Assembly (NCBI RefSeq): GCF_001592825.1
Contig: NZ_LTZG01000001.1
Coordinates: 372,001-436,000, forward strand
Source of the DNA: Planococcus maritimus
GTDB taxonomy: Bacteria > Bacillota > Bacilli > Bacillales_A > Planococcaceae
DNA length: 64,000 nt
Direction of reading: 5' to 3'
This document shows positions 23,669 to 32,402 of this stretch, piece by piece. How positions within the stretch are numbered: the stretch's first letter is position 1; every line of letters begins with the position of its first letter. The notes beneath the pieces are model-generated. The model did not search any database. It saw only the letters and a list, made by a program, of their open reading frames with translations, and was not told the origin of the DNA. Made by a program: the position numbers and the translations under genes.

Positions 23669-23904
23669 AATAAAAAGCCCCCATCCCTGGAAAGGGACGA
23701 GAAGCTCGCGGTACCACCCTTGTTGCAGCTAAATGCTGCCAACTCTACACCGTAACGTGGCGGAAACGGGCCCGGTTACTTGCGTTCACCGGTCCAGCTC
23801 AGGAGTGATTTTCCAAGACGGCACCGTGCCAGGCTTCCACCGCCCCCGGCTCGCTCGATCGGATTTCCGTTTCGTACTGTCTCCATCAATGCGTTTATAA
23901 GTAT
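23669..23904 (-). promoter_or_regulatory. Isoleucine T-box riboswitch
   Basis: The leader contains the T-box core AGGGTGGTACCGCG (23707-23720) and a terminator hairpin with T-run (about 23669-23700). A stem I region holds an ATC triplet in AAAATCACTCC at 23807-23809, which is the likely isoleucine specifier. Uncharged tRNA-Ile binding should stabilise the antiterminator and permit ileS transcription. The leader is about 255 bases from the predicted start site. Confidence 0.95.
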
Positions 23905-23910
23905 GTCGTA

Positions 23911-23939
23911 ATTATAGAAGCAGAATCATTCTCCGTCAA
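23911..23939 (-). promoter_or_regulatory. Sigma-A promoter for the ileS T-box leader
   Basis: TTGACG (23934-23939), 17-base spacer and TATAAT (23911-23916). It sits just downstream of the divIVA stop, where no terminator is seen. Confidence 0.88.
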
Positions 23940-23947
23940 GAGCGGGC

Positions 23948-24475
23948 TTATTCCTTCGCTGCGTTTCCTGCTTCTTTCTTTTCGAGCTGGTCGATATTTT
24001 CCGTATCCAGGTCGTATTCAAGCAAGGTGTTCCAGTCTTCCGTTTCGATCAAGTCCAGTTGGGCTTCCACTAGCATTTTGAAACGATTGCGGAAGATCTT
24101 CGATTGCTTTTTCAATTCTTCGATTTCGGTCGCGATGCGGCGTGCTTTAGCAAGCGACTCATTGACGATACGGTCTGCATTTTTCTCTGCTTCCTGGACA
24201 ATCAAATCCGCTTCTTTTTGTGCATTACGGCGGACTTCTTCTGACGCTTCTTGCGCGACGAAGATGGATTTCTGCAAAGTCGTCTCAAGGTTTGTGAAAT
24301 GGCCCATGCGCTCATCTGTCGATTTCATGCGCTCTTCCATTTCCGTTCTTTCTTTAATCACTTTTTCGTAATCTTTCATGATTTGTTCGAGGAATTCATT
24401 AACCTCATCTTCTTGGTAACCACGGAATGCGCGGCTGAATTCTTTATTATGTATATCTAATGGTGATAAAGGCAT
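23948..24475 (-). CDS. divIVA: Cell-pole and septum protein DivIVA
   Basis: Coiled-coil scaffold that binds negatively curved membrane at septa and poles. The N-terminal membrane-binding module MPLSPLDIHNKEFSRAF with GYQEDEVNEFL is diagnostic. The remaining ~130 residues are heptad-rich coiled coil. Length is 175, close to B. subtilis DivIVA. The ATG at 24475 has AAGGAGAG upstream. Its sporulation role is irrelevant if the host cannot sporulate; division-site and wall-growth roles remain likely. Confidence 0.95.
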   Translation of the reverse strand: MPLSPLDIHNKEFSRAFRGYQEDEVNEFLEQIMKDYEKVIKERTEMEERMKSTDERMGHFTNLETTLQKSIFVAQEASEEVRRNAQKEADLIVQEAEKNADRIVNESLAKARRIATEIEELKKQSKIFRNRFKMLVEAQLDLIETEDWNTLLEYDLDTENIDQLEKKEAGNAAKE

Positions 24476-24509
24476 CGTATCTCTCCTTACTCTCTGCATG
24501 ATTACACTC

Positions 24510-24538
24510 ATTATACCTGTCGTGGCGAGAAATTTCAG
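24510..24538 (-). promoter_or_regulatory. Promoter for divIVA
   Basis: CTGAAA (24533-24538), 17-base spacer, TATAAT (24510-24515), about 30 bases before the divIVA start. Confidence 0.7.
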
Positions 24539-24564
24539 TATTATTCACCACATTCGGGCGTGTT

Positions 24565-25350
24565 TTATTTTTTCAATTCCAATTTGCCGACTTGCAGGCG
24601 AATTTTATCTTTTTTTGTGCGCCCTTCAATCGCGATGATTTGCACACGGCCAAAGCCTCTTGCTGAAATCAAATCGGATTCGTGCAATTCAAATGATACG
24701 TTCTCTTGTGCTGTCCAATTGACTTTTACTTTTCCGCCATTGATCAATGCGGCAGCTTTTTGACGGGAAATGTTATAGACCGAGCTGACGATTGTATCAA
24801 GGCGCAACGAACTGACGGTATGCGCTTCCTCCATCCATTCCTCAATCACTGGAAGATAATTAGCTGGATCGTCCACTTCTTCGAGTTGGACTTTTACTTT
24901 CCCGGCGCTGATAAAATTGGCGCGCAAATACGGCGCGACTTCCGTCATCACAGCGAGTTGCACCGTACCATCACCGATCCGGATATCTCCAAATTTCCCC
25001 CGCTCCAAACCAAGCGACATAAGCGCGCCGAGTACGTCTGGATGCTTCAAGGTCACGAATTTAACCGGATAGCGCAATTCGAACATGGTGACTTGGAAAT
25101 CACTTTCTTCCGGCACATAATACGTAGGATGCAATAAGACACGTTCTCGCTCAGCTTGCTTGAACAAGCCGGAAGCGGCCATTTTTACATCACGCGCGCC
25201 AATGAGCGATTGGACGATAAAGCGCTGGCGCGGGTCTAGAAAATCCGTTAATTTCGGTGCATACATATCTTCCACATCTCGCAGCCAGTCTGAAGCTTGC
25301 TCGATAAATTGTTGTTCGTCTTTTCTAAAATGCTGGAATATCTCTTCCAT
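24565..25350 (-). CDS. ylmH: S4-domain RNA-binding protein YlmH
   Basis: The 261-residue protein has a mixed alpha-beta N-terminal region and a C-terminal S4 domain (about residues 180-255, with LDTIVSSVYNISRQKAAALINGGKV). Family members bind the 50S subunit, and YlmH-type proteins are reported to substitute for RqcP in alanine-tailing of stalled chains, which links it to rqcH at 2464. It lies between ylmG and divIVA in the order conserved across Firmicutes. Confidence 0.92.
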   Translation of the reverse strand: MEEIFQHFRKDEQQFIEQASDWLRDVEDMYAPKLTDFLDPRQRFIVQSLIGARDVKMAASGLFKQAERERVLLHPTYYVPEESDFQVTMFELRYPVKFVTLKHPDVLGALMSLGLERGKFGDIRIGDGTVQLAVMTEVAPYLRANFISAGKVKVQLEEVDDPANYLPVIEEWMEEAHTVSSLRLDTIVSSVYNISRQKAAALINGGKVKVNWTAQENVSFELHESDLISARGFGRVQIIAIEGRTKKDKIRLQVGKLELKK

Positions 25351-25432
25351 GAGCTCTTCCCTCCAGTTTTTGGAATCCTGACTTTATTCCATTTTCGCTG
25401 ATGATGGCAAAACACCTTCCGCTTTCCAAATA

Positions 25433-25464
25433 AAAAAGGCAGAGAAATAAATTCTCCGCCTTTC
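25433..25464 (-). terminator. Terminator between ylmG and ylmH
   Basis: Minus-strand stem AAAGGCGGAGAA/TTCTCTGCCTTT followed by TTTTT, after ylmG. Confidence 0.82.
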
Positions 25465-25491
25465 GATATCCGCTGCGGCTTCTACAGCATT

Positions 25492-25758
25492 TTATTTGAT
25501 GAGATAGTTGGCTATTGTAAGAACGCCCCGACTCGCGAGGTTTAATGCAAAAATGGCCACAATCGGTGAAATGTCGATCATGCCGATCGGTGGGATAAAG
25601 CGGCGGAAAATATCCAAGTACGGATCGGTAATGCGGGAAATGGCCTGCCCAAAAGCAGATTCCTTGATACTCGGCACCCAGCTCATGAAGACACTGATGA
25701 TCAGCAAATAGAAATAAATGTTTATAGCTCCAAGCAATACATTGATAAGAAGAATCAT
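25492..25758 (-). CDS. ylmG: YggT/YlmG family membrane protein
   Basis: An 88-residue protein with two hydrophobic segments separated by a conserved loop, SWVPSIKESAFGQAISRITDPYLDIFRRFIPP. YggT-family proteins co-occur with sepF near ftsZ in Gram-positives and cyanobacteria and are implicated in membrane or division-plane organisation, without a defined biochemical activity. It follows sepF by 18 bases. Confidence 0.92.
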   Translation of the reverse strand: MILLINVLLGAINIYFYLLIISVFMSWVPSIKESAFGQAISRITDPYLDIFRRFIPPIGMIDISPIVAIFALNLASRGVLTIANYLIK

Positions 25759-25776
25759 TCGATTTTTAGCACCTTT

Positions 25777-26289
25777 CTATTGTTGATCGTCGTGATAGTA
25801 ATCAGAGATGGCGCCATCCACTTCGACAGTGTCCGGTACACATAGGAAGATATCGGTGCCGATGCGTTGGATATCCCCTCCGAGTGCATAGACAGTGCCG
25901 CTTAGGAAGTCGATAATCCGAAGGCCTTGATCCCGTTCGATACGTTGTAAATTGACCACGACGGCCTGTTTCGTTTTCAAGCTTTCCGCAATATCCTGCG
26001 CTTCTGCATAGACACGCGGTTCCGCCAAGCTAACTTTTGATGACGAGGCAGATGAATTCTGCAAATTAACGATATTCTGCACGTTAGGTTCCTCCAAATT
26101 CTCACGGCGTTCTTTCACTGGTTTTGGTGCTTTTGGTGCTTTCGCTGCTTTTCTCTGCGCTTGTTCGGCAGGTTCCGGTGCAGGCTTTTCATAGCGCTGT
26201 ACAGGGCGCTGCTTGCGCTCTTCTTGGACGGTTTCTTCCTCATACTCGTCCAAGTAAAAGAAATTCTTGAATTTATCCTTCATGCTCAT
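25777..26289 (-). CDS. sepF: Cell division protein SepF
   Basis: Membrane-anchored FtsZ partner that bundles filaments into rings. The N-terminal amphipathic helix [15 protein letters not shown] is the membrane anchor. A disordered, Ala/Pro/Lys-rich linker covers about residues 20-85. The globular C-terminal domain contains [24 protein letters not shown] and [17 protein letters not shown]. It has 170 residues. Its start overlaps the ylmE stop (ATGA). Confidence 0.96.
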   Translation of the reverse strand: MSMKDKFKNFFYLDEYEEETVQEERKQRPVQRYEKPAPEPAEQAQRKAAKAPKAPKPVKERRENLEEPNVQNIVNLQNSSASSSKVSLAEPRVYAEAQDIAESLKTKQAVVVNLQRIERDQGLRIIDFLSGTVYALGGDIQRIGTDIFLCVPDTVEVDGAISDYYHDDQQ

Positions 26290-26957
26290 CTTTCCGCCTC
26301 ACTTTCCGACCCTACCAATGCGGTCCCGACGCGGACGAATGTCGCGCCTTCTTCAGCTGCAATCAGGTAGTCATTCGACATGCCCATTGACAGTTCTGTG
26401 CAAGGGGCGTGTTGCCATTTTTCGGCTGCTATTTGCTCTTGCAGTTCTTTCAATCCTTTAAAGGTTGTTCGTAACTGCGCCTCGTCTTGTGTGTTCGGGG
26501 CCATGGTCATCAAGCCGACCACTTGCACTTTATCGAACTCCTTCAAAGATTCAATAAAAGCGGGAACTTGCTCCGGTGAAAAACCGCTCTTGGAATCCTC
26601 GCCGGATACATTGACTTGAACAAAACATTTAACGGGCTTATCGGCGCGTTTTTGAATCTCTTTTGCCAAGCTCATGCGGTCCAGTGAATGAAGATAATCA
26701 ACCAACCCAATCACTTCTTTGACTTTCCGAGACTGCAGCGTGCCGATATAATGCCAGATGACCTCGCCACTAATCTCTGCATGCTTGAGCTTGAGCCCTT
26801 CAGGACGGTTTTCTCCGAGATGTCGAATGCCTGCGTTGACGGCTTCTTGCGTTCGATCGACATCAACTTGCTTTGTGACTGCGACGATTTCAATGCCGCT
26901 ATTGATTTGATTCAATGTATGGGCCATTTCTTCAAATTTCGGTTTAATCGCTTTCAT
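26286..26957 (-). CDS. ylmE: YggS-family PLP homeostasis protein
   Basis: A PLP-binding, single-domain alanine-racemase-fold protein that maintains pyridoxal phosphate pools. The 223-residue sequence has the PLP-Lys segment [10 protein letters not shown], then [14 protein letters not shown], the [13 protein letters not shown] block and C-terminal [27 protein letters not shown]. The laccase-domain gene ylmD, which often precedes it, is absent. It starts a ylmE-sepF-ylmG unit with its own promoter. Confidence 0.94.
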   Translation of the reverse strand: MKAIKPKFEEMAHTLNQINSGIEIVAVTKQVDVDRTQEAVNAGIRHLGENRPEGLKLKHAEISGEVIWHYIGTLQSRKVKEVIGLVDYLHSLDRMSLAKEIQKRADKPVKCFVQVNVSGEDSKSGFSPEQVPAFIESLKEFDKVQVVGLMTMAPNTQDEAQLRTTFKGLKELQEQIAAEKWQHAPCTELSMGMSNDYLIAAEEGATFVRVGTALVGSESEAER

Positions 26958-26989
26958 ATACTCACAACTTTTCTATAGACGTTCACTTT

Positions 26990-27018
26990 ATTGTACCAAG
27001 CTAAAGCTGATTTATCAA
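26990..27018 (-). promoter_or_regulatory. Promoter for ylmE-sepF-ylmG
   Basis: TTGATA (27013-27018), 17-base spacer, TACAAT (26990-26995). With the ftsZ terminator upstream, this makes the unit independent of the ftsA-ftsZ transcript. Confidence 0.75.
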
Positions 27019-27120
27019 TTCAGCCTGGCATTAAAACAGCAAAGCTGCCTATTTTTCAACGAAATTATGAAAGATACGTGGCAGCCGGATCCAAAAGGCA
27101 AGGGCTTGTCCGTTCTAGCA

Positions 27121-27156
27121 AAAAAACAGCTGCCGGTTGGGCAGCTGTTTTCTTCA
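27121..27156 (-). terminator. ftsZ terminator
   Basis: Minus-strand stem AACAGCTGCC/GGCAGCTGTT with loop CAACC and a run of seven T, directly after ftsZ. The remaining ~100 bases before the ylmE promoter hold no recognisable gene. Confidence 0.9.
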
Positions 27157-27159
27157 TTA

Positions 27160-28350
27160 TTAACGGCGTTTTTGTCTGTTGCGAAGGAAGGTTGGGATAT
27201 CCAATGCATCTTCACTTTGCTTGTCCTGGCGCTGAGGCTCCTGGCTGTAATAAGGAGTTTGCTCTTCGCGGCGCTGGGATTGTTCCTCACGGCGCGCTTC
27301 ACGGATGGAAGGAGCCGGGTTTTGCTGTTGGATCGATTGGATGCGGTTTGCGTTCAATCCTGATCCACGTGGTGCGCGTCCTGCTGGGTTCAATTGCTCT
27401 TCGTTAAAGCCAGTAGCGATAACCGTTACCACGATTTCGTCTTTCAAGTTATCGTTGATAACAGAACCGAAGATCATGTTCACTTCTTCGTCAGAAGCAG
27501 AAGCAACGATATCAGCGGCTTCTTGTACTTCATACAAGCTCAAGTTTGATCCGCCAGTGATGTTCATCAAGACGCCTTTTGCCCCATCGACAGATACTTC
27601 AAGCAACGGGCTTGAAACAGCTTTCTTGGCAGCTTCAGCAGCACGGTTTTCTCCAGAAGAGACACCGATACCCATCAATGCAGATCCTTTATTCGACATG
27701 ATTGTTTTCACGTCGGCAAAGTCAAGGTTGATAAGACCAGGAACTGCGATCAAATCAGAGATGCCTTGTACACCTTGGCGCAAGACGTTATCCGCTTCAC
27801 GGAATGCTTCAAGCATCGGCGTGTTTTTGTCGACGATTTCAAGAAGACGGTCGTTCGGGATGACGATCAATGTATCGACTGATTCTTTCATTGTCGCGAT
27901 TCCGCCGATTGCCTGCGTTGAACGCTTGCGGCCTTCGAATGTGAACGGGCGAGTGACAACACCAACCGTCAAAGCGCCAAGTTCTTTAGCGATTCCGGCG
28001 ATGACAGGTGCAGCACCTGTACCAGTGCCTCCGCCCATTCCGGCAGTGACGAATACCATATCGGCTCCGCGCAAAGCTTCTTCGATCTGTTCTTTGCTTT
28101 CTTCTGCCGCTTTTTTCCCGACATCCGGGTTAGCGCCGGCACCAAGTCCGCGCGTCAACTTTCCGCCGATTTGCAGGCGTGTTTCCGCTTTCGAAAGGTT
28201 CAAGGCTTGTGCGTCTGTGTTGACCGCGATGAATTCCACCCCTTGAACTCCATGTTCGATCATCCGGTTGACTGCGTTGTTACCGCCGCCACCAACACCA
28301 ATGACTTTAATTACGGCTAATGCATCGATATTTGTATCAAATTCCAACAT
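27160..28350 (-). CDS. ftsZ: Cell division GTPase FtsZ
   Basis: Tubulin homologue that forms the Z ring. The 396-residue protein has the GTP-binding signature [10 protein letters not shown], the N-terminal [16 protein letters not shown], and the T7 loop [14 protein letters not shown] Gln/Arg-rich disordered linker (about 325-375) ends in the conserved C-terminal peptide [13 protein letters not shown], which binds FtsA and SepF. AGGAGG precedes the ATG. ftsA lies 58 bases upstream. Confidence 0.98.
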   Translation of the reverse strand: MLEFDTNIDALAVIKVIGVGGGGNNAVNRMIEHGVQGVEFIAVNTDAQALNLSKAETRLQIGGKLTRGLGAGANPDVGKKAAEESKEQIEEALRGADMVFVTAGMGGGTGTGAAPVIAGIAKELGALTVGVVTRPFTFEGRKRSTQAIGGIATMKESVDTLIVIPNDRLLEIVDKNTPMLEAFREADNVLRQGVQGISDLIAVPGLINLDFADVKTIMSNKGSALMGIGVSSGENRAAEAAKKAVSSPLLEVSVDGAKGVLMNITGGSNLSLYEVQEAADIVASASDEEVNMIFGSVINDNLKDEIVVTVIATGFNEEQLNPAGRAPRGSGLNANRIQSIQQQNPAPSIREARREEQSQRREEQTPYYSQEPQRQDKQSEDALDIPTFLRNRQKRR

Positions 28351-28408
28351 TCTTTTTTCCTCCTAAGATTGCTCAGCTTTTGAACATAAGCCGGACACAA
28401 TGATGATT

Positions 28409-29698
28409 TTATTCAAAAAAGCGATCAAACATTTTTTTAGCTTTGCTTACGACACCTTCGTTATCTTGTTTCGGTTGTTTCGGCTGCTTTTGTTTTTTCG
28501 GCTGCTGCTCCACATACTCAGGTTTCTGTGAATGTGCAGCCGCTGAACCATGGCCGACATTTCCGTAGAACAAATCTTCCGCATAAGCGTATTGAATCAA
28601 GCCCACCGCTGTAGTATACTGCGGCTCGCGCACTCCGATGAATTCAGGTGTGAAGAGACGCACCCGTGTTTGGAGAATGCTTCTTGCCAGTTCAGGAAGG
28701 CCATCCATTTTGGCCATTCCACCTGTCAATACGACACCCCCCGGCAATTCATCGACACCGAGACGGTATAACTCATCCAAAATCAATTCGAAAAGTTCTT
28801 CCATGCGAACTCCGATTATTTCAGATATGTATTTTTGGCTATATTGTTCTCTAGAATCCGAACCGATCACAGGCACTTCAAACACTTCTTCTTCTGAAGC
28901 GTCGTCAAAGAATGCATGTCCGTGCTCGAGCTTGATTTTTTCTGCCTGCTCTGTAGGGGTCTTCAAGACGATGGATAAATCTTTCGTTACATAATCGCCT
29001 CCGACAGGAATGACTGATGCTGCACGCAGGTGGCCGTCGCGGAATACTGCGATAGATGTTGATCCCCCACCGATATCGATGCAAGCCGTTCCATGATTTT
29101 TCTCATCTTCTGTCAATGCATAGCTTCCCGCTACAAGCGGCTGCACATAAATTTCACGAATTTCAAGGCCCGCGCGTTCAACGCAGCGCAATACATTGTG
29201 CAAGACCGTTTTCGAAGTCGTCACCATTGTACCATCCATTTCAAGGCGAATGCCGATCATGCCTCTCGGGTCTTTGATCTCGCCTAAATGGTCAACAACG
29301 TATTCTTCAGGGATGATATTGACAAGTTCGCGTTCTGGCGGGATCGACATAACTTGTGCCGCTTCCAAGACGCGTTCTAAGTCCTCATCTGTGATTTCAC
29401 GATTTTCGCTGTTTACTGCCACAATACCTTTAACTGGCTGCAATGCCACTTGGTTAGCTGGAATGCCCAGCACAACTTCATGGATTTCTTTGCCAATCAT
29501 GCGCTCTGCCTGATCGACTGCTTTTTTAATGGACTGTACAGTTGCATCTATATCAACAATCGCACCTTTTTTGATTCCATTAGATTTGACGTTGCCGACG
29601 CCGATGACGTGCAACGATTTATTGGTCATTTCCCCGATCAATACTTTGACAGAGGAAGACCCGATATCCAAACTTACATATAATTCTGATTGACTCAA
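28409..29698 (-). CDS. ftsA: Cell division protein FtsA
   Basis: Actin-like ATPase that tethers FtsZ to the membrane. The 429 residues include the phosphate-1 motif SLDIGSSSVKV, CIDIGGGSTSIAVF and GVVLTGGMAKMDG. A Lys/Gln/Pro-rich linker leads to a terminal amphipathic helix, SKAKKMFDRFFE, that should insert in the membrane. The start is TTG, preceded by AGGAGG. The 60-base gap to ftsZ suggests joint transcription. Confidence 0.97.
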   Translation of the reverse strand: MSQSELYVSLDIGSSSVKVLIGEMTNKSLHVIGVGNVKSNGIKKGAIVDIDATVQSIKKAVDQAERMIGKEIHEVVLGIPANQVALQPVKGIVAVNSENREITDEDLERVLEAAQVMSIPPERELVNIIPEEYVVDHLGEIKDPRGMIGIRLEMDGTMVTTSKTVLHNVLRCVERAGLEIREIYVQPLVAGSYALTEDEKNHGTACIDIGGGSTSIAVFRDGHLRAASVIPVGGDYVTKDLSIVLKTPTEQAEKIKLEHGHAFFDDASEEEVFEVPVIGSDSREQYSQKYISEIIGVRMEELFELILDELYRLGVDELPGGVVLTGGMAKMDGLPELARSILQTRVRLFTPEFIGVREPQYTTAVGLIQYAYAEDLFYGNVGHGSAAAHSQKPEYVEQQPKKQKQPKQPKQDNEGVVSKAKKMFDRFFE

Positions 29699-29734
29699 CT
29701 CGTGGCACCTCCTTATAAAACTTCTCTACATTAC

Positions 29735-29763
29735 ATTCTATTGTAAAATACACACCTTGTCTA
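29735..29763 (-). promoter_or_regulatory. Promoter for ftsA-ftsZ
   Basis: TAGACA (29758-29763), 17-base spacer, TAGAAT (29735-29740), about 37 bases before the ftsA start. Confidence 0.65.
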
Positions 29764-29802
29764 AGTAAAATAGCGAAACTTAGAAAATTTTCCTGCAATT
29801 CG

Positions 29803-30165
29803 TCAATTTGCCTCACCAAGCTTCTTTTTTTCGGACCATTTCGTTAATAAAATGCGGCGAATCACCGCAATATTTTGGAACAGCCTTACACCGAATGCGA
29901 AAATTGCCGCCAAATATAAATCTACACCTAAATGAACGCCGAGAAAAGCGAGACCTGCAGCAAGCGCGATATTGAAGAAAAATCCTGAGACAAAAACTTT
30001 ATCATCATACACTTGCTGCAAATGGGCACGGATCCCACCGAAGAGTGTATCGAGGGAAGCCAGCACCGCTATCGATAAATAGCTGGTGTATTCCGCTGGT
30101 ATTTGGATATCCGTCAACAAGCCGAGTGAAATGCCCAGCAACAACCCAAGAATTGAAATCCACAT
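29803..30165 (-). CDS. sbp: Small basic protein Sbp (DUF1290)
   Basis: A 120-residue membrane protein with three to four hydrophobic segments, starting MWISILGLLLGISLGLL and containing LDTLFGGIRAHLQQ. It is the conserved small basic protein found between the ylxW/ylxX pair and ftsA in Bacilli. Its function is not established. It begins two bases after ylxX ends. Confidence 0.9.
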   Translation of the reverse strand: MWISILGLLLGISLGLLTDIQIPAEYTSYLSIAVLASLDTLFGGIRAHLQQVYDDKVFVSGFFFNIALAAGLAFLGVHLGVDLYLAAIFAFGVRLFQNIAVIRRILLTKWSEKKKLGEAN

Positions 30166-30167
30166 AC

Positions 30168-30887
30168 TTACTCCCCCTCCCCAGCTTCTAAATACCCCAT
30201 TTGAATCTTTTCGTCAAACGCCGGCAATGTCAATTGTTCCTGAGGCTCAGAAATGGCAATTGTCAAATCATCTATATAAAAATCTTCATGAATGGTGGAA
30301 GCCGACAAATAGCTATATAGCTTGCGTGCTTCTTCCATGCTCTTTGATGTAATGGCGATCGTCAAAGGCGGCGTCGAGATGGGGTCTGTGTTCACCGTCG
30401 TATAGCCATTAATGTCCCGGATCGCCGTTGTATTGATGACACGTTCGCCAGCGATTGCTAATTCGATGCCATCGAATCGGTTGATTTCGTTTACTAAGCG
30501 AATCAATAAATCTGGTGGTATTTCCGTGATTTCGCTTCCGAGCGCAACCGCTTCAAGCGACGGGCTGACTTCGAGTTCGATCCCCGGTCCAGTGATTTGT
30601 GAAAGGCCAGCGGAACGGCGCAAATCTTCAACCGTATCTTTTAAGACTGCCTGTGGATCTTGAGTCGCTTTATCGCTGTACTTGGCGAGTGTATCATCCA
30701 ATAATCCGATTTCCGATAGCAGCTCCGAATGTACTTGCTTTTCACGTGATAATTGTTGTCGGATTTCCCAAGTGTCCCGGTAATCCCGGCTATCGTCTGT
30801 GTTTACTGTGTTGTATTGTGTGGCACTCATAAAGCCGATGACAAAAAGAATGACCGTAAACCGGCCGGCAATACGTTTTTTCATCAT
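30168..30887 (-). CDS. ylxX: DUF881 protein YlxX
   Basis: The 239-residue product has one N-terminal membrane anchor (residues about 8-24) followed by a coiled coil and an extracytoplasmic DUF881 domain with EVSPSLEAVALG, GERVINTTAIRDINGYTTVN and DDLTIAISEP. It is paralogous to the upstream gene. The ATG at 30887 overlaps the ylxW stop; the next ATG at 30884 has better spacing to GGGGG and may be the true start. DUF881 proteins are division-cluster members of unknown biochemical role. Confidence 0.88.
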   Translation of the reverse strand: MMKKRIAGRFTVILFVIGFMSATQYNTVNTDDSRDYRDTWEIRQQLSREKQVHSELLSEIGLLDDTLAKYSDKATQDPQAVLKDTVEDLRRSAGLSQITGPGIELEVSPSLEAVALGSEITEIPPDLLIRLVNEINRFDGIELAIAGERVINTTAIRDINGYTTVNTDPISTPPLTIAITSKSMEEARKLYSYLSASTIHEDFYIDDLTIAISEPQEQLTLPAFDEKIQMGYLEAGEGE

Positions 30888-31591
30888 CTTCCCCCTGTAT
30901 CCATTTCCGACAAAAGTGCCGGCATGTGGATGGTTTGGCCGGGATCGAGAGTTACGGAGATATCATCGTTGAGGAGTTGATCCTGCACACCGCCAGTTAA
31001 TTGCATGGAAGCGGATAAAACTTCCGGACTGCCGATCGCTTCAATAGTGAAAGGGGCGGGGTGTTGTATGCCATCAACAGCAATGACCGGCCCCGTGCAG
31101 ACGATGTGAGAATTACCATGGATTCTTTGCCCATTCACCGCAATTGCTTCTGCTCCAGAAATATAGAGCTCATTGATTACTTGGAATACATGGCTTTCAT
31201 GAACAATATATTCATTTGGGTTGGCATGGTCAATTGAGTAATCACCATCTCGAAGTGTTACGGTCAACCCTTCCCCTTTAACCGGAACAAGCCCGAGGAA
31301 GCGTCTTAGTTCTTCTGCCTCCCGGGCGTAAGCCGTATAGTTTTCTTCACCGTCCACTACAGACCGCTCGAATTCCTGAACGGCCTCTTGCTTATCGCCA
31401 AGTTCCTCACGCAATTCTTTATTGCGCTCTTGCTGCTCGATTAATTCTTTGCGGTATTGTTCTTTATGCTCGAAAAAGCCGGCCCCCGCGAAGTCATTTT
31501 CCGTTTCCCGTTGATTCGACAAGCTATAGGAATAGGCCATGATAAAGCCAAGTACCAGAAAAACCAGTGAAAAGATGATCGATTTGCTCAT
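30884..31591 (-). CDS. ylxW: DUF881 protein YlxW
   Basis: Paralogue of ylxX with an N-terminal membrane segment (SIIFSLVFLVLGFIMAYSYS), a predicted coiled coil rich in Glu/Lys/Gln to about residue 90, and the DUF881 domain with LTVTLRD, EAIAVNGQRIHGNSHIVC and PFTIEAIGSP. I start it at the ATG at 31591, 10 bases after divIB; the longer frame runs into divIB. The ribosome site is weak there, so coupling to divIB is plausible. Length is 235. Confidence 0.87.
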   Translation of the reverse strand: MSKSIIFSLVFLVLGFIMAYSYSLSNQRETENDFAGAGFFEHKEQYRKELIEQQERNKELREELGDKQEAVQEFERSVVDGEENYTAYAREAEELRRFLGLVPVKGEGLTVTLRDGDYSIDHANPNEYIVHESHVFQVINELYISGAEAIAVNGQRIHGNSHIVCTGPVIAVDGIQHPAPFTIEAIGSPEVLSASMQLTGGVQDQLLNDDISVTLDPGQTIHMPALLSEMDTGGR

Positions 31592-31601
31592 ACTTTTGCG
31601 C

Positions 31602-32384
31602 TCATTGTTCTTCGGCAACTTCAAGTTCCTCACCCGCTTCCGCCAAACCGAATACATCGTTATAGGAGCGGAAATAGATACCGACTTCCATATCGATAAT
31701 GCCTTTTCGGTCTTCTAGTTGAGCAGTGACAGACGGATAATAATTAATTTTTTCTGCCAAAGTTGATAATATGGCCTTGATTTCATTGCCGTCATTCATG
31801 TAAATGGTAATGTAATCCGCCCGTTCCTGCTCAGTATCCAAAATAACTTGGGAGATGAGGTTTTGCACTTCTGGGTCTGTCTTGACCAATTGCTCCATTA
31901 ACGCTTCCCGTTTCGCTTCATCTTCGAAATTTGAAAAAATCGGACCTTCTACGACGCGAATCGGCTGGTTGAGCACCACACCATTCGACAAAACAACTTG
32001 GTAGCTATTGCCTTGATCCAAATACCCCATCTCGGCGTATTCCTCGATTTCAATAGCTACAGCTGTTAGCCAGTGTTTCTCGACCTTTGCTGATTCGACC
32101 CACTCAAGTGATTCGATTTGCTCCTCGATTTCCCTGCTGTCAAATGACCACATGGAGTCGCCGATTGCCAAAGTGCTTGCCTGTTGATAACTATCGCCGT
32201 CAAATAACTCAGCACCTGTGACTTTAATATCGCGAATCTCGCTATAAGGGGACTGACTGTAGATAAGAATGAGCAACAATGTGACAAAGATCGTCAGCAA
32301 CGCGGCAAATTTGCGGTTCGACCTTTTTCTGCGCCGTTCCCGGAGCGTTGGTATGCGTTCTTCGATGTCTATAACTTTGTCCAT
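31602..32384 (-). CDS. divIB: Cell division protein DivIB/FtsQ
   Basis: Bitopic divisome protein that holds FtsL and the septal transpeptidase. The 260 residues give a short basic cytoplasmic tail, one membrane segment (about 28-45), a POTRA domain (about 48-120, starting EIRDIKVTGAELFDG) and a beta domain with VVEGPIFSNF. It begins only 18 bases after murD, where B. subtilis has spoVE, murG and murB. Confidence 0.93.
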   Translation of the reverse strand: MDKVIDIEERIPTLRERRRKRSNRKFAALLTIFVTLLLILIYSQSPYSEIRDIKVTGAELFDGDSYQQASTLAIGDSMWSFDSREIEEQIESLEWVESAKVEKHWLTAVAIEIEEYAEMGYLDQGNSYQVVLSNGVVLNQPIRVVEGPIFSNFEDEAKREALMEQLVKTDPEVQNLISQVILDTEQERADYITIYMNDGNEIKAILSTLAEKINYYPSVTAQLEDRKGIIDMEVGIYFRSYNDVFGLAEAGEELEVAEEQ

Positions 32385-32402
32385 ATCCGCCGCTCCTTCG
32401 AT

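Noticed and set aside
23647..23742. Longer N-terminus for IleS
   Set aside because: It reads through the T-box terminator hairpin; the ATG at 23646 has AGGAGG and the family N-terminus.
26958..27120. Remnants of sigE, sigG or ylmD between ftsZ and ylmE
   Set aside because: No frame in this short stretch resembles those proteins; it holds only a promoter and unassigned sequence.
26991..27407. Plus-strand open frame spanning the ftsZ-ylmE gap
   Set aside because: It crosses the ftsZ terminator and the antisense of the ftsZ tail; the gap itself is explained by a terminator and promoter.
27305..28246. A 313-codon open frame on the plus strand
   Set aside because: It is wholly antisense to ftsZ, has no ribosome-binding site and its sequence is the low-complexity shadow expected opposite a conserved gene.
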